Of a DNA stretch of 64,000 bases, positions 7,819-15,784 are shown one piece after another. A program made the translations under genes and the position numbers. Each line of letters opens with the position of its first letter. Positions within the stretch are counted from its first letter, which is position 1. The notes below the pieces were generated by a model. The model had not been told where the DNA came from and did no database searches. It saw only the letters and a list, made by a program, of their open reading frames with translations. Source of the stretch: GCA-2737665 sp044344795 (GTDB lineage: Bacteria; Bacteroidota; Bacteroidia; Palsa-965); assembly GCA_044344795.1 (NCBI GenBank), contig JBIJCF010000011.1:1-64000 (forward strand). Direction: 5' to 3'.

Positions 7819-9099
7819 ATGCGAATGTTGGTGAATAGGAACTCTGTGTTCATTCTGGTAGTACTGTCCTTTGTGGCATTGAAATGTCGCCGACAAACAC
7901 CAACCATTACCCGCCAAAATTTCGCACCTTATTACGCACCGGATAAGAAACCTTTACAACCTTCTTACGTGGTGTACAACGTTAGTGACAGTGTTTCCCG
8001 TTTGTATTTCAGTGTGCAATCGAATGATTTATTATATGCACGCAACGAACAAGAAAATAATTACTTCGCACGTATTCTCCTAAACTATGTCGTGCATCCG
8101 TTAAATGCCAAAAAATTTGTTTCCGACAGCGGACATGTCGTGATGAGCGATGTGAATGAACCGGGAGTGAACAAAATTCTCGCTGGAGCTGTTGATTTTG
8201 ATTTAGCAAAACCCGGGAAATACTTTCTTGAATTGACGTTCAGGGATTTGAATAAAATGACCATTAATCACAACATTTTGTATCTCGATAATTCGTTCGT
8301 TGATGCCAAAAACAATTTTTTAATTACTCCTGCCGGCACCGAAACTCCTTTCTTCAGAAATTATCTCGATTCCGGAGAATTAATTGCAGTGCGTCATCGC
8401 CAGTCAAAAGTGCAGGCCTTGTATTTTCATTATTACAAAAACGAATTTGGTCCTGCTCCACCGCCTTATGCAGCATTAGGGCCTTTGCCATTCCCTACCC
8501 CGGACAGCGTGTGGGCTTTGCACCCTTCGCAAGCGGAAGCAATTTCGCTCGATCTTCCGGGTTATTATATCATTAGCACTTCTAAAGATTCGAGAACCGG
8601 AACTACCTTGTGTCGTTTTCATCCCGATTATCCTAAGGTTACGGAGGTAAATCAATTAATTTATCCGTTACGCTATTTGACGACCAAACAAGAGTACCAG
8701 GAAATGTTGACAGCATCTAACAAGAAAAAAGCTGTGGATGATTTTTGGTTAGGCAAAGGAGGTAGTGAAATGCGCGCGCGTGAGCTTATTCGACATTTCT
8801 ATTTTCGCGTAGAAGCCGCGAATCGATTATTTAGTTCGCATAAAGAAGGATGGAAAACAGATCGCGGAATGATCTACTTGATATTCGGACCTCCTTCCAG
8901 CGTATACCGAAATTCAGACAGTGAAACCTGGTTTTATGGAACAGAAGGCTCGGGCAATTCGCTATCGTTTATCTTCAGAAGAAATAGTGACGGCATTACA
9001 GACGCAGAATTTGTATTAGACCGCAGCATGAATTATAAAGTCGCCTGGATACAAGCTGTTGACATGTGGCGACAAGGACAAGTATATACCGCAAGATAG
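7819..9099 (+). CDS. GWxTD domain-containing protein, probable lipoprotein
   Basis: The N-terminus has a hydrophobic stretch ending ALKC at about residues 20-23, which resembles a lipobox although Lys at -1 is unusual. The name-giving motif is clear near the C-terminus: GWKTDRGMIYLIFGPPSSV followed by ETWFYG. This domain is found in Bacteroidota and other Gram-negative phyla; its function is unknown. The 426 residues include a region of beta-rich sequence (about 60-260). The stop TAG shares its last base with a GTG that probably starts rlmB, so the two are coupled. Confidence 0.85.
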   Translation: MRMLVNRNSVFILVVLSFVALKCRRQTPTITRQNFAPYYAPDKKPLQPSYVVYNVSDSVSRLYFSVQSNDLLYARNEQENNYFARILLNYVVHPLNAKKFVSDSGHVVMSDVNEPGVNKILAGAVDFDLAKPGKYFLELTFRDLNKMTINHNILYLDNSFVDAKNNFLITPAGTETPFFRNYLDSGELIAVRHRQSKVQALYFHYYKNEFGPAPPPYAALGPLPFPTPDSVWALHPSQAEAISLDLPGYYIISTSKDSRTGTTLCRFHPDYPKVTEVNQLIYPLRYLTTKQEYQEMLTASNKKKAVDDFWLGKGGSEMRARELIRHFYFRVEAANRLFSSHKEGWKTDRGMIYLIFGPPSSVYRNSDSETWFYGTEGSGNSLSFIFRRNSDGITDAEFVLDRSMNYKVAWIQAVDMWRQGQVYTAR

Positions 9100-9866
9100 T
9101 GAGAAGACATTACGATTCTAAACCGCAACCGAACCACGATTTAATTTATGGCTTTCATGCTGTAACGGAAGCTATTATTTCAGGAAGAACAATTGATAAA
9201 CTCTTCATTCAGGAAGGTTTGAAAGGTGAACACTTTTCAGAGATTCGTCGTTTGACCAAAGAATATGGCTGCTTTTATCAAATGGTGCCGTTATCAAAAA
9301 TCGAACGATTGGCGCCGGGTAAAAATCACCAAGGTGTTGCGGCATTTCTATCTCCTGTAACATTCAGCAGAATTGAAGAAGTACTACCTACGATATTTGA
9401 AAAAGGTGAAACTCCACTAATTTTAATTCTTGATCAGATTACTGACGTTAGAAATTTTGGAGCCATCGCCAGAAGTGCTTCCTGTGCCGGCGTGCATGCG
9501 ATTGTTATTCCAAGTCGAGGTGCTGCTGCTGTTAATGAAGATGCCGTTAAAACATCAGCCGGTGCTTTGCATTCTATGATCGTTTGCAAGGAACATAATC
9601 TAAAAGACACGATCGAGTATTTGAAAACATCCGGCTTGCGCATTGCGGGCTGCACAGAGAAAGGAAGCGACGTGTATTACAAAACAGATCTTACCGGCCC
9701 GCTTGCCGTAATCATGGGCTCGGAAGAAGACGGTATTTCGCATGAATACCTGAAACGTTGTGATGTTAAGGTTCAAATTCCTATGCAAGGCACTGTTGGT
9801 TCATTGAATGTTTCTGTAGCAACCGGAATCGTTTTATTCGAAATCAATCGACAACGTCATGTTTAG
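9099..9866 (+). CDS. rlmB: 23S rRNA (guanosine-2'-O-)-methyltransferase RlmB family
   Basis: SpoU/TrmH-family (SPOUT) methyltransferase. The N-terminal substrate-binding domain starts with LIYGFHAVTEAI and includes KNHQGVAAFLSP. The SPOUT motifs follow: ILDQITDVRNFGAIARSA (motif 1), AVIMGSEEDGIS (motif 2) and IPMQGTVGSLNVSVATGIVL (motif 3 with the knot). The reading frame is open from a GTG at 9066, but the GTG at 9099 is preferred: it overlaps the upstream stop as TAGTG and gives about 255 residues, a normal RlmB length. RlmB methylates G2251 in E. coli numbering; TrmH-like specificity cannot be excluded. Confidence 0.9.
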   Translation: MRRHYDSKPQPNHDLIYGFHAVTEAIISGRTIDKLFIQEGLKGEHFSEIRRLTKEYGCFYQMVPLSKIERLAPGKNHQGVAAFLSPVTFSRIEEVLPTIFEKGETPLILILDQITDVRNFGAIARSASCAGVHAIVIPSRGAAAVNEDAVKTSAGALHSMIVCKEHNLKDTIEYLKTSGLRIAGCTEKGSDVYYKTDLTGPLAVIMGSEEDGISHEYLKRCDVKVQIPMQGTVGSLNVSVATGIVLFEINRQRHV

Positions 9867-11277
9867 TCAGTTGAATTTGTCATTGCGAAATCAACTTATA
9901 CTGCTGGTTTCATTAACCGGCATATCCCGAATTCCATTCATATTTGATGGATACGGCGTAGAAGAAGATTCGTGGGGACTTGTTGTTAACTCATACGAAA
10001 TTCAACAAACAGGACATTTTGTTGCCTCTCGTTTACCCGGACATCCGGTTCAGGAATGGACGTACGCGTTGATTTACGATCAACCTGCATGGATGTACAA
10101 TTCATTATCCGTGCTATTCAGCATGATCGCAGTGTTTTACTTTTTCAAAGTGATACAACGTTTAGGTTTAGAGTTTCCCGGAGTTTGGACACTCGCATTT
10201 GCATGCACACCTGTATTCTACATTGCAGGCACTTACACCATTGATTATGTGTGGGTATTGGGATTCCTGATGGCTTCGTTGTATTATTTATTGAATGGTC
10301 AATTTATTGTTAGCGGAATTTTATTGGGCATGACGATTGGACTGCGCGTCACCACAGGTGCGTTTTTATTGCCCTGGTTGTTATTGGTGTGGAACAATCT
10401 GGACACAAAAACATCGATTAAATATTTCATGCGCGTTGCTATTCCGGCAGGACTAATCGGCATTGCCTGGTACATTCCTGTATACTTGGTGTATGGCTCC
10501 GGATTCTTCGATTACAGCGATCAATTCCCCTATCCGCCTGTTACTAAAATACTATACAAAGCGAGCATCGGTGTATTTGGTTTGCTGGGTTGCATAGCAT
10601 TGGGATATGCGCTATTTAGTTATTTGCGTCGTCGCACATCATTCGAATGGAATGGAACTAATGTTGTTACACCAAAACGACTTGCAACAGTTTGTTTAGT
10701 GGTCATCGGCATTCACATTTTAGCTTATCTAAGACTTCCGCAAAAATCAGCGTACATGTTACCTCTTGTTCCATTTGTCATTATGTTTTGTGCCCTTGTG
10801 CTTCAGAATCGTGAAGTAAAATGGTTTGCATTTCTGTTCGTCGCCGCGCCATTCCTGATGAGCATGAACCTGACAGATCCATTACGCGGAGCTGAACATT
10901 CTGCACTCGCAGCAACATTCCAAATTTCAGGTCAGGAAATTTTTATTGATCCAATTTCAGGTCCGATATTTTCGGAACGTTCCAAGCGCATCAATAAAAT
11001 GATATACTGTGATGAAGTGCTGAAAGCAACAGATACTATTACGCGTCCTACAGTGATCATCGCAGGCTGGTGGTACAACGAGTTAATTACGGAAAACTTC
11101 AAACGCAAATACAATAAGTTAGTGCGTCATCGATTTTATATTGCGTGCAGTGTCATGGATTCGGCAAGGCGTGCAGGAGCTCAAGTGTTTTATTTGCCCG
11201 AACAAAATTTGTACAACGATCAGATGTACGGACAACAATGCACGGATTCCTTAGCGGAACCTTTTTATATTCGTTAA
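9859..11277 (+). CDS. Polytopic membrane protein, probable GT-C-type glycosyltransferase
   Basis: The 472 residues hold roughly 8-10 hydrophobic segments over about residues 10-345 and a soluble C-terminal region. The first extramembrane loop contains YGVEEDSWG, an acidic pair in the place where GT-C glycosyltransferases (ArnT/PMT-like, using polyprenyl-phosphate sugars) carry their catalytic acid. I see no further diagnostic motif, so the enzymatic call is an inference. The ATG overlaps the rlmB stop by 8 nt, and the next gene starts 2 nt after its stop, so it is in the middle of a coupled operon. Confidence 0.55.
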   Translation: MFSQLNLSLRNQLILLVSLTGISRIPFIFDGYGVEEDSWGLVVNSYEIQQTGHFVASRLPGHPVQEWTYALIYDQPAWMYNSLSVLFSMIAVFYFFKVIQRLGLEFPGVWTLAFACTPVFYIAGTYTIDYVWVLGFLMASLYYLLNGQFIVSGILLGMTIGLRVTTGAFLLPWLLLVWNNLDTKTSIKYFMRVAIPAGLIGIAWYIPVYLVYGSGFFDYSDQFPYPPVTKILYKASIGVFGLLGCIALGYALFSYLRRRTSFEWNGTNVVTPKRLATVCLVVIGIHILAYLRLPQKSAYMLPLVPFVIMFCALVLQNREVKWFAFLFVAAPFLMSMNLTDPLRGAEHSALAATFQISGQEIFIDPISGPIFSERSKRINKMIYCDEVLKATDTITRPTVIIAGWWYNELITENFKRKYNKLVRHRFYIACSVMDSARRAGAQVFYLPEQNLYNDQMYGQQCTDSLAEPFYIR

Positions 11278-11279
11278 TT

Positions 11280-11765
11280 ATGAGAATTGTTTCTGCCGTG
11301 CTGATAATCTTATTGCTGGTTGCGTGTAGCGATAAGCCGAATGATATCAAAGAAATGAATTGGTTGTTAGGCAAATGGGAAGGCGTTGACCTCAACAATT
11401 TTCGCTTTGTAGAAACCTGGAAACGAAGTGATGCGAAAACCTTGTCCGGAAAAGGTGCAGCAATAAGTGATGAAGGAGACACCATTTTTAAAGAAGTATT
11501 GAAGATTCAACCGGTAGAAGGTGAATTATACTACTTCGCCACTTTACCGGGAAATCCGGAACCTGTACTTTTCAAATTGGTAGAAGGCGATACCGCTCAC
11601 CTGGTATTCGAAAACCGTGATCACGATTTTCCTCAGCGTATTGCGTACAAAAGAGAGACTCGAAATACCATGTCTGTGAAGCTCGAAGGCATGGAGAAAG
11701 GTTTTCCTAAAACGGAAATGCTTTCTTTTGAGCGTGCAGGAGATACACTGATCCTAAATAAATAA
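11280..11765 (+). CDS. DUF6265-like lipoprotein
   Basis: The start at 11280 gives 161 residues beginning with a lipoprotein signal ending LLLVAC (Cys16), 2 nt after the previous stop. A longer in-frame start at 11145 lies inside the previous gene and would bury the signal, so it is rejected. The mature part begins with MNWLLGKWEG and includes ENRDHDFPQRIAYKR, typical of the DUF6265 lipocalin-like domain. Function unknown; it could bind a small hydrophobic ligand at the inner face of the outer membrane. Confidence 0.8.
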   Translation: MRIVSAVLIILLLVACSDKPNDIKEMNWLLGKWEGVDLNNFRFVETWKRSDAKTLSGKGAAISDEGDTIFKEVLKIQPVEGELYYFATLPGNPEPVLFKLVEGDTAHLVFENRDHDFPQRIAYKRETRNTMSVKLEGMEKGFPKTEMLSFERAGDTLILNK

Positions 11766-11822
11766 TTTCCGGTCAGTTGTATCTTTTCCGGAATTTCGTC
11801 ATTAGGACAACAAAAACAATAA

Positions 11823-12392
11823 GTGAATTCTTATCATAAAACCGGAGAACAACTTCGCGAGGAGTTGAAATTAATTCAGGAAGCGAAAAAAGATCCTGCT
11901 CGCTTTGCCGTGTTATATGATCGGTATTATAAACCGTTGTATGTTTTTGTTTTTCGGCGCTGTGGGGACGAGGATGTAACCGGAGATATTGTATCTGCAA
12001 CATTTCTTAAAGCCTTACTCGCCTTACCCAAATACGAATTCAAAGGTGTTCCCTTTTCAGCCTGGCTTTTTCGAATTGCATTGAACGAGGTAAATATGTT
12101 CTATCGTCAAGGCGAAAAACAACGACATGTTAGTTTGGAACAAACCGATTTGTCGGCAATGATTACGGAGAGCGGTGTGCAGGATGATGAAGAACGACGT
12201 CAGGAACTTTTGAAAGCACTCTCCGTTTTGAAGCCGGAAGAGATGATGCTGATTGAATTACGTTTTTTCGAAAAAAGAGCATTCGCTGAAATAGGAGCAA
12301 TTCTCGGCATGACGGAAAACAATGCCAAAGTGAAAACCTACCGCATATTGGATAAACTTAAAATCGAGTTGATGAAAACATCACTACGTTAA
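11823..12392 (+). CDS. ECF-type RNA polymerase sigma factor
   Basis: Sigma-70 family, ECF group, 189 residues. Region 2 spans about residues 20-90 (RFAVLYDRYYKPLYVFVFRR, DIVSATFLKALL, PFSAWLFRIALNEV) and region 4 about 130-185 (LKPEEMMLIELRFFEKRAFA, EIGAILGMTENNAKVKTYRI). It starts with GTG at 11823 because an in-frame TAA directly precedes it and no other Met is available before region 2. The next gene follows after 3 nt. No recognisable zinc-binding or FecR anti-sigma gene is adjacent. Confidence 0.92.
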   Translation: MNSYHKTGEQLREELKLIQEAKKDPARFAVLYDRYYKPLYVFVFRRCGDEDVTGDIVSATFLKALLALPKYEFKGVPFSAWLFRIALNEVNMFYRQGEKQRHVSLEQTDLSAMITESGVQDDEERRQELLKALSVLKPEEMMLIELRFFEKRAFAEIGAILGMTENNAKVKTYRILDKLKIELMKTSLR

Positions 12393-12395
12393 ATC

Positions 12396-12671
12396 ATGAG
12401 CAATTACAAATTCGATATAGACCCGAAAGTGCCGGATGACGCCAAAATTGAAAAGCAAAAAGATTTTCAAAAGCTGATGGGCAATTACCATCGTATGACG
12501 CGTCCGGTATATCAAACGCCACTTTACAAATACCGCAATGTGTTTTTGGGATTAGTGTTGTTTATTGTAATTATTTGGTTGGTGATAGAAGCTGAACAAG
12601 AACGTAGAAATTCAAAAGAACATCCTAAACACGATTCCGCACAAACTGATACGGCACCTTCTTTGAAATAA
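12396..12671 (+). CDS. Small single-pass membrane protein coupled to the sigma factor
   Basis: A 91-residue protein with a charged N-terminal half (1-48), one membrane segment at about residues 50-65 (VFLGLVLFIVIIWLVIEA) and a short polar tail. It starts 3 nt after the sigma-factor stop, so it is almost certainly co-expressed. Small membrane proteins in this position can act as anti-sigma factors; that is inference from context. I recognise no family, and it lacks Cys or His for a zinc anti-sigma domain. It ends 3 nt before the convergent regulator gene. Confidence 0.7.
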   Translation: MSNYKFDIDPKVPDDAKIEKQKDFQKLMGNYHRMTRPVYQTPLYKYRNVFLGLVLFIVIIWLVIEAEQERRNSKEHPKHDSAQTDTAPSLK

Positions 12672-12674
12672 CAA

Positions 12675-13364
12675 TCACTTCACAAACTTATATCCAACAC
12701 CACGTATTGAAAAAAAATGTCGCGGTTCACGTGCGTTTTCTTCGAAGTACTTTCTGAAGTTCAATATGTAATTGTCTATTGCACGTGCTGTCGGATGTTC
12801 ATCATCTTTCCATAGTTCTTCCAGAATCACATCGCGCGAAACCACCTGCCCTTCCCGCTCGATTAACAATTTCAGAAAATCAATTTCGCGTTTCGATAAC
12901 TGCCAAGACTTACCTTTTCCGGAAGCTTCAAAAGTTGCAAAGTCAATAGTATTCTCCCCAAATAAATAACGCGGTGCATCCAGTTGCGACTCCTGCCGTT
13001 TAGAACGTTTCACGAGATTATGGACGCGCAATAAAAACTCTTCCAAATGAAAAGGCTTTGTCAGGTAATCGTCTGCTCCCAATTTCAGACCACGAATTTT
13101 ATCTTCTCCTTGGGACTTCGCAGTAAGAAATAATATTGGTATTTCGGGATCTTTTTTACGAATAGCTTCACACACCGCAAACCCATCAATTCCCGGTAAC
13201 ATGACATCCAGAATAATCAGATCAAACTTGAAAGGCTGCCAGATTTCAACCGCGCTCACGCCATCAATTGCAGAAATCACATCAAAGCCTTCCAGCTCCA
13301 AATTCATCCGAATTGTTTTGAGCAGATTTTCTTCATCTTCTACCAGCAGAATTGACTTTTTCAT
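12675..13364 (-). CDS. Orphan OmpR-family response regulator
   Basis: The receiver domain has Asp53 (LIILDVMLPG), Thr81 (LFLTAKS) and Lys103 (YLTKPF). The winged-helix domain occupies about residues 130-229 with the RGVGYKF ending of OmpR/PhoB regulators. No histidine kinase lies beside it, unlike the pair at 1459-3503. It is divergent from the M43 protease gene at 13484 across a 119-nt gap that carries promoters for both, so regulation of the protease, or autoregulation, is plausible but untested. Confidence 0.94.
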   Translation of the reverse strand: MKKSILLVEDEENLLKTIRMNLELEGFDVISAIDGVSAVEIWQPFKFDLIILDVMLPGIDGFAVCEAIRKKDPEIPILFLTAKSQGEDKIRGLKLGADDYLTKPFHLEEFLLRVHNLVKRSKRQESQLDAPRYLFGENTIDFATFEASGKGKSWQLSKREIDFLKLLIEREGQVVSRDVILEELWKDDEHPTARAIDNYILNFRKYFEENAREPRHFFSIRGVGYKFVK

Positions 13365-13369
13365 CGATA

Positions 13370-13377
13370 CAAAAGTA
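13370..13377 (-). promoter_or_regulatory. -7 box of the orphan response regulator
   Basis: On the minus strand this reads TACTTTTG, a full match to the TAnnTTTG consensus. It ends 5 nt before the ATG at 13364, predicting a leaderless or almost leaderless transcript. No good TTTG is visible 18-21 nt upstream. Confidence 0.5.
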
Positions 13378-13404
13378 CATGAATACCAAATATTTAGATT
13401 TCAT

Positions 13405-13436
13405 TTTGCATTTTTTAAATGATCTCCGTATCTTGT
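13405..13436 (+). promoter_or_regulatory. Bacteroidota-type promoter of the first M43 protease
   Basis: A -33 box TTTG at 13405-13408 and a -7 box TATCTTGT at 13429-13436 are separated by 20 nt. The leader to the ATG at 13484 is about 40 nt. The gap is shared with the divergent regulator gene. Confidence 0.55.
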
Positions 13437-13483
13437 AGTTCGTTTGTAGTCACATCTAATCAAACAAACAACAACAATTTACA

Positions 13484-15673
13484 ATGAAAAAGAACCTGTT
13501 TTCAGCGTGTTTGTTTTCTGTATTAATGTTCGGAGCAGTTTCGGCCCAAACACTGCAAGGACCTGCAGTTAATAAAGGAAAGCAAATACCAAACGAATCT
13601 CCGGCAACTCGTTCCTGCGGAACAATGGAGAATCATGAAATGTTGCTGCAACAAGATCCAAGCCTTCAGCAGCAGATGATTCAACAAGAAGCCTGGGTGC
13701 AAAATTGGATTGCGAACAATTACAATCCCGGACAACGCGTAGTGTATACGATTCCTGTGGTATTTCACGTGGTGTATCAAAACGCTACCGAGAATATCAG
13801 CAACCAGCGTTTACTGGATCAATTACAAGTATTAAACGAAGATTTCCGTAAAACAAATGCCGATGCATCCAGTGTGCCATCTGTTTGGCAAAGCATTGCT
13901 GCCGATTGCGAAATCAATTTTTGTTTAGCTGTTCGTGACCCACAAGGACAGGCAACGACAGGGATTACGCGCACTTCAACAACCGTTGGTACTTTTAGCA
14001 CAAACAATGCAGTTAAATATACAGCTCAGGGAGGAATCAATGCTTGGCCGCGTGACTCCTACTTAAACATTTGGGTTTGTGATTTGGGCTCTAGCTTATT
14101 AGGGTATGCCCAATTCCCCGGTGGACCCGCTGCAACTGATGGCGTTGTTTTAAACTATCGTTACACAGGAACAACAGGTTCTTCTGCACCTTTCAACAAA
14201 GGACGCACTGCAACTCACGAAGTAGGTCACTGGTTAAACTTGTACCATATTTGGGGCGATGATGGTTCTGCATGTTCAGGATCAGACCAGGTTTCTGATA
14301 CTCCTAACCAGGCAGGTGCTTCCGGTGGTTGCTTTACAGTAGGACAAGTACGTACAGACAATTGTACTTCAAGCTCACCCGGTATCATGTGGCAAAATTA
14401 CATGGACTACACAGACGATGCATGTATGTATATGTTTACTAACGGGCAAAAAGCGCGCGTGCAGGCTTGCATGGCAGGTTCCCGTTCTGCCTTGCAAAAT
14501 TCGCAGGGATGCGTGCCTGTTTCAAGTGTAGGATTAGACGCGGGAATATCAGCTATTGTTAATCCGGGAAGTACTGCATTATGTTCCGGTACGTTTACCC
14601 CAATTGTGACGTTGCAGAATTTCGGATCAACTACATTAACATCTTGTGTGATCAATTATCGTATTGATAACAACACCAACCAAACTTTCAACTGGTCCGG
14701 AAATTTGGCGACTAACGCCACTGCAAACGTGACATTAAATTCGATGACAACCACTTCCGGTACTCATACGTTCACAGCGTTTACTTCAAATCCGAATAAC
14801 TCCACGGATTTGAATACTTCTAACGACCAGTCGCAGCGCACATTTACAGTTACCGCAACAGGACAAAACTTGCCATTCTCGCAAGGATTTGAATCCACCA
14901 CATTCCCTCCTGCCGGATGGTCCATCAACAACCCTGATAACCAAACCACATGGGCTCGCACTACTACAGCTGCATCGAGCGGAAGTGCGTCTGCCAAGAT
15001 GGACAACTGGGTATACCAAGGCGGAAACGGTCAAATTGATGATATGGTTTTACCAAACTTAAATTTAAGTTCGGTCTCCAATCCAATAATGACCTTTAAG
15101 GTTGCTTATACATACTGGACTAATCCATATCAATACTCAGATACATTGAAGGTTCAAATTTCAACGAATTGTGGTGTTACTTGGACTAACGTCTACTTAA
15201 AATTCGGAACACAGTTGCAAACTGCTCCTCCTGTTAGCAGTCAATCTGCCGGATTCACGCCAAACTCTTCACAATGGCGTTTAGAAACGGTAAGCTTAGG
15301 GGCTTATCAATCTTCCACAAATGCAATCATTCGTTTCCGTAACGTGAGCGATTTTGAGGACAACCTGTACATTGATGACGTGAATATTCAGACAAGTACA
15401 GGAGTTCAGAATATCATGATGACGGATAACATCAACTTGTTCCCTAACCCTACTAACGGTTTGTTCAATTTGAACATTGCTTTGGGAGCAGAACAAGATG
15501 TAATGGTTACTGTTTATGATGCCGTTGGTCGTGCCGTACAATCTAATGATTACGGCAGAACTATGGGTGGTATGTTCAGCATCGATTTAACAGGCGAAGC
15601 TGAAGGAACATACTTCGTAGAAGTTATTGCAGGTGGTCAGAAAACCATTAAGCGTGTTGTATTAACGAAATAA
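13484..15673 (+). CDS. Secreted M43 (pappalysin-like) zinc metalloprotease with T9SS sorting domain
   Basis: Residues 1-21 are a Sec signal (ending VSAQ). A propeptide-like region precedes the catalytic domain, which begins near TIPVVFHVVYQN. The zinc site is HEVGHWLNLYH with His245, Glu246, His249 and His255; the family usually has Gly where this protein has Asn252. The Met-turn is NYMDYTDDACMYMF. After it come a CARDB-like domain (about 350-460) and a jelly-roll/MAM-like region (about 465-640). The last 80 residues form a type A T9SS sorting domain (NINLFPNPTNGLFNL to KRVVLTK). Extracellular endopeptidase; substrate unknown. It is a paralogue of the next gene. Confidence 0.93.
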   Translation: MKKNLFSACLFSVLMFGAVSAQTLQGPAVNKGKQIPNESPATRSCGTMENHEMLLQQDPSLQQQMIQQEAWVQNWIANNYNPGQRVVYTIPVVFHVVYQNATENISNQRLLDQLQVLNEDFRKTNADASSVPSVWQSIAADCEINFCLAVRDPQGQATTGITRTSTTVGTFSTNNAVKYTAQGGINAWPRDSYLNIWVCDLGSSLLGYAQFPGGPAATDGVVLNYRYTGTTGSSAPFNKGRTATHEVGHWLNLYHIWGDDGSACSGSDQVSDTPNQAGASGGCFTVGQVRTDNCTSSSPGIMWQNYMDYTDDACMYMFTNGQKARVQACMAGSRSALQNSQGCVPVSSVGLDAGISAIVNPGSTALCSGTFTPIVTLQNFGSTTLTSCVINYRIDNNTNQTFNWSGNLATNATANVTLNSMTTTSGTHTFTAFTSNPNNSTDLNTSNDQSQRTFTVTATGQNLPFSQGFESTTFPPAGWSINNPDNQTTWARTTTAASSGSASAKMDNWVYQGGNGQIDDMVLPNLNLSSVSNPIMTFKVAYTYWTNPYQYSDTLKVQISTNCGVTWTNVYLKFGTQLQTAPPVSSQSAGFTPNSSQWRLETVSLGAYQSSTNAIIRFRNVSDFEDNLYIDDVNIQTSTGVQNIMMTDNINLFPNPTNGLFNLNIALGAEQDVMVTVYDAVGRAVQSNDYGRTMGGMFSIDLTGEAEGTYFVEVIAGGQKTIKRVVLTK

Positions 15674-15696
15674 AAATTTCGGCTTGAATAAACGAA

Positions 15697-15727
15697 GAGG
15701 TTGCCTGATCGGGCAGCCTCTTTTTTT
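15697..15727 (+). terminator. Rho-independent terminator after the first M43 gene
   Basis: Arms 15697-15705 and 15712-15720 form a 9-bp stem with one G-U pair and a 6-nt loop, followed by seven T (15721-15727). Confidence 0.9.
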
Positions 15728-15732
15728 ATGCG

Positions 15733-15764
15733 GTTGACAAAAGACAAATAATATGCTACCTTAG
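15733..15764 (+). promoter_or_regulatory. Promoter of the second M43 protease
   Basis: GTTG (15733-15736) and TACCTTAG (15757-15764) are separated by 20 nt, close to the TTTG/TAnnTTTG consensus. The ATG follows at 15785. The promoter lies just after the terminator of the first protease, so the tandem genes are transcribed separately. Confidence 0.5.
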
Positions 15765-15784
15765 ATTACCTAACCAAATTAATA

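Noticed and set aside
9066..9098. Longer rlmB N-terminus starting at 9066
   Set aside because: It would lie fully within the GWxTD gene; the GTG at 9099 overlaps the upstream stop and gives a normal-length protein.
11145..11279. Longer N-terminus for the lipoprotein at 11280
   Set aside because: It overlaps the glycosyltransferase-like gene and would place the lipoprotein signal in the middle of the protein.
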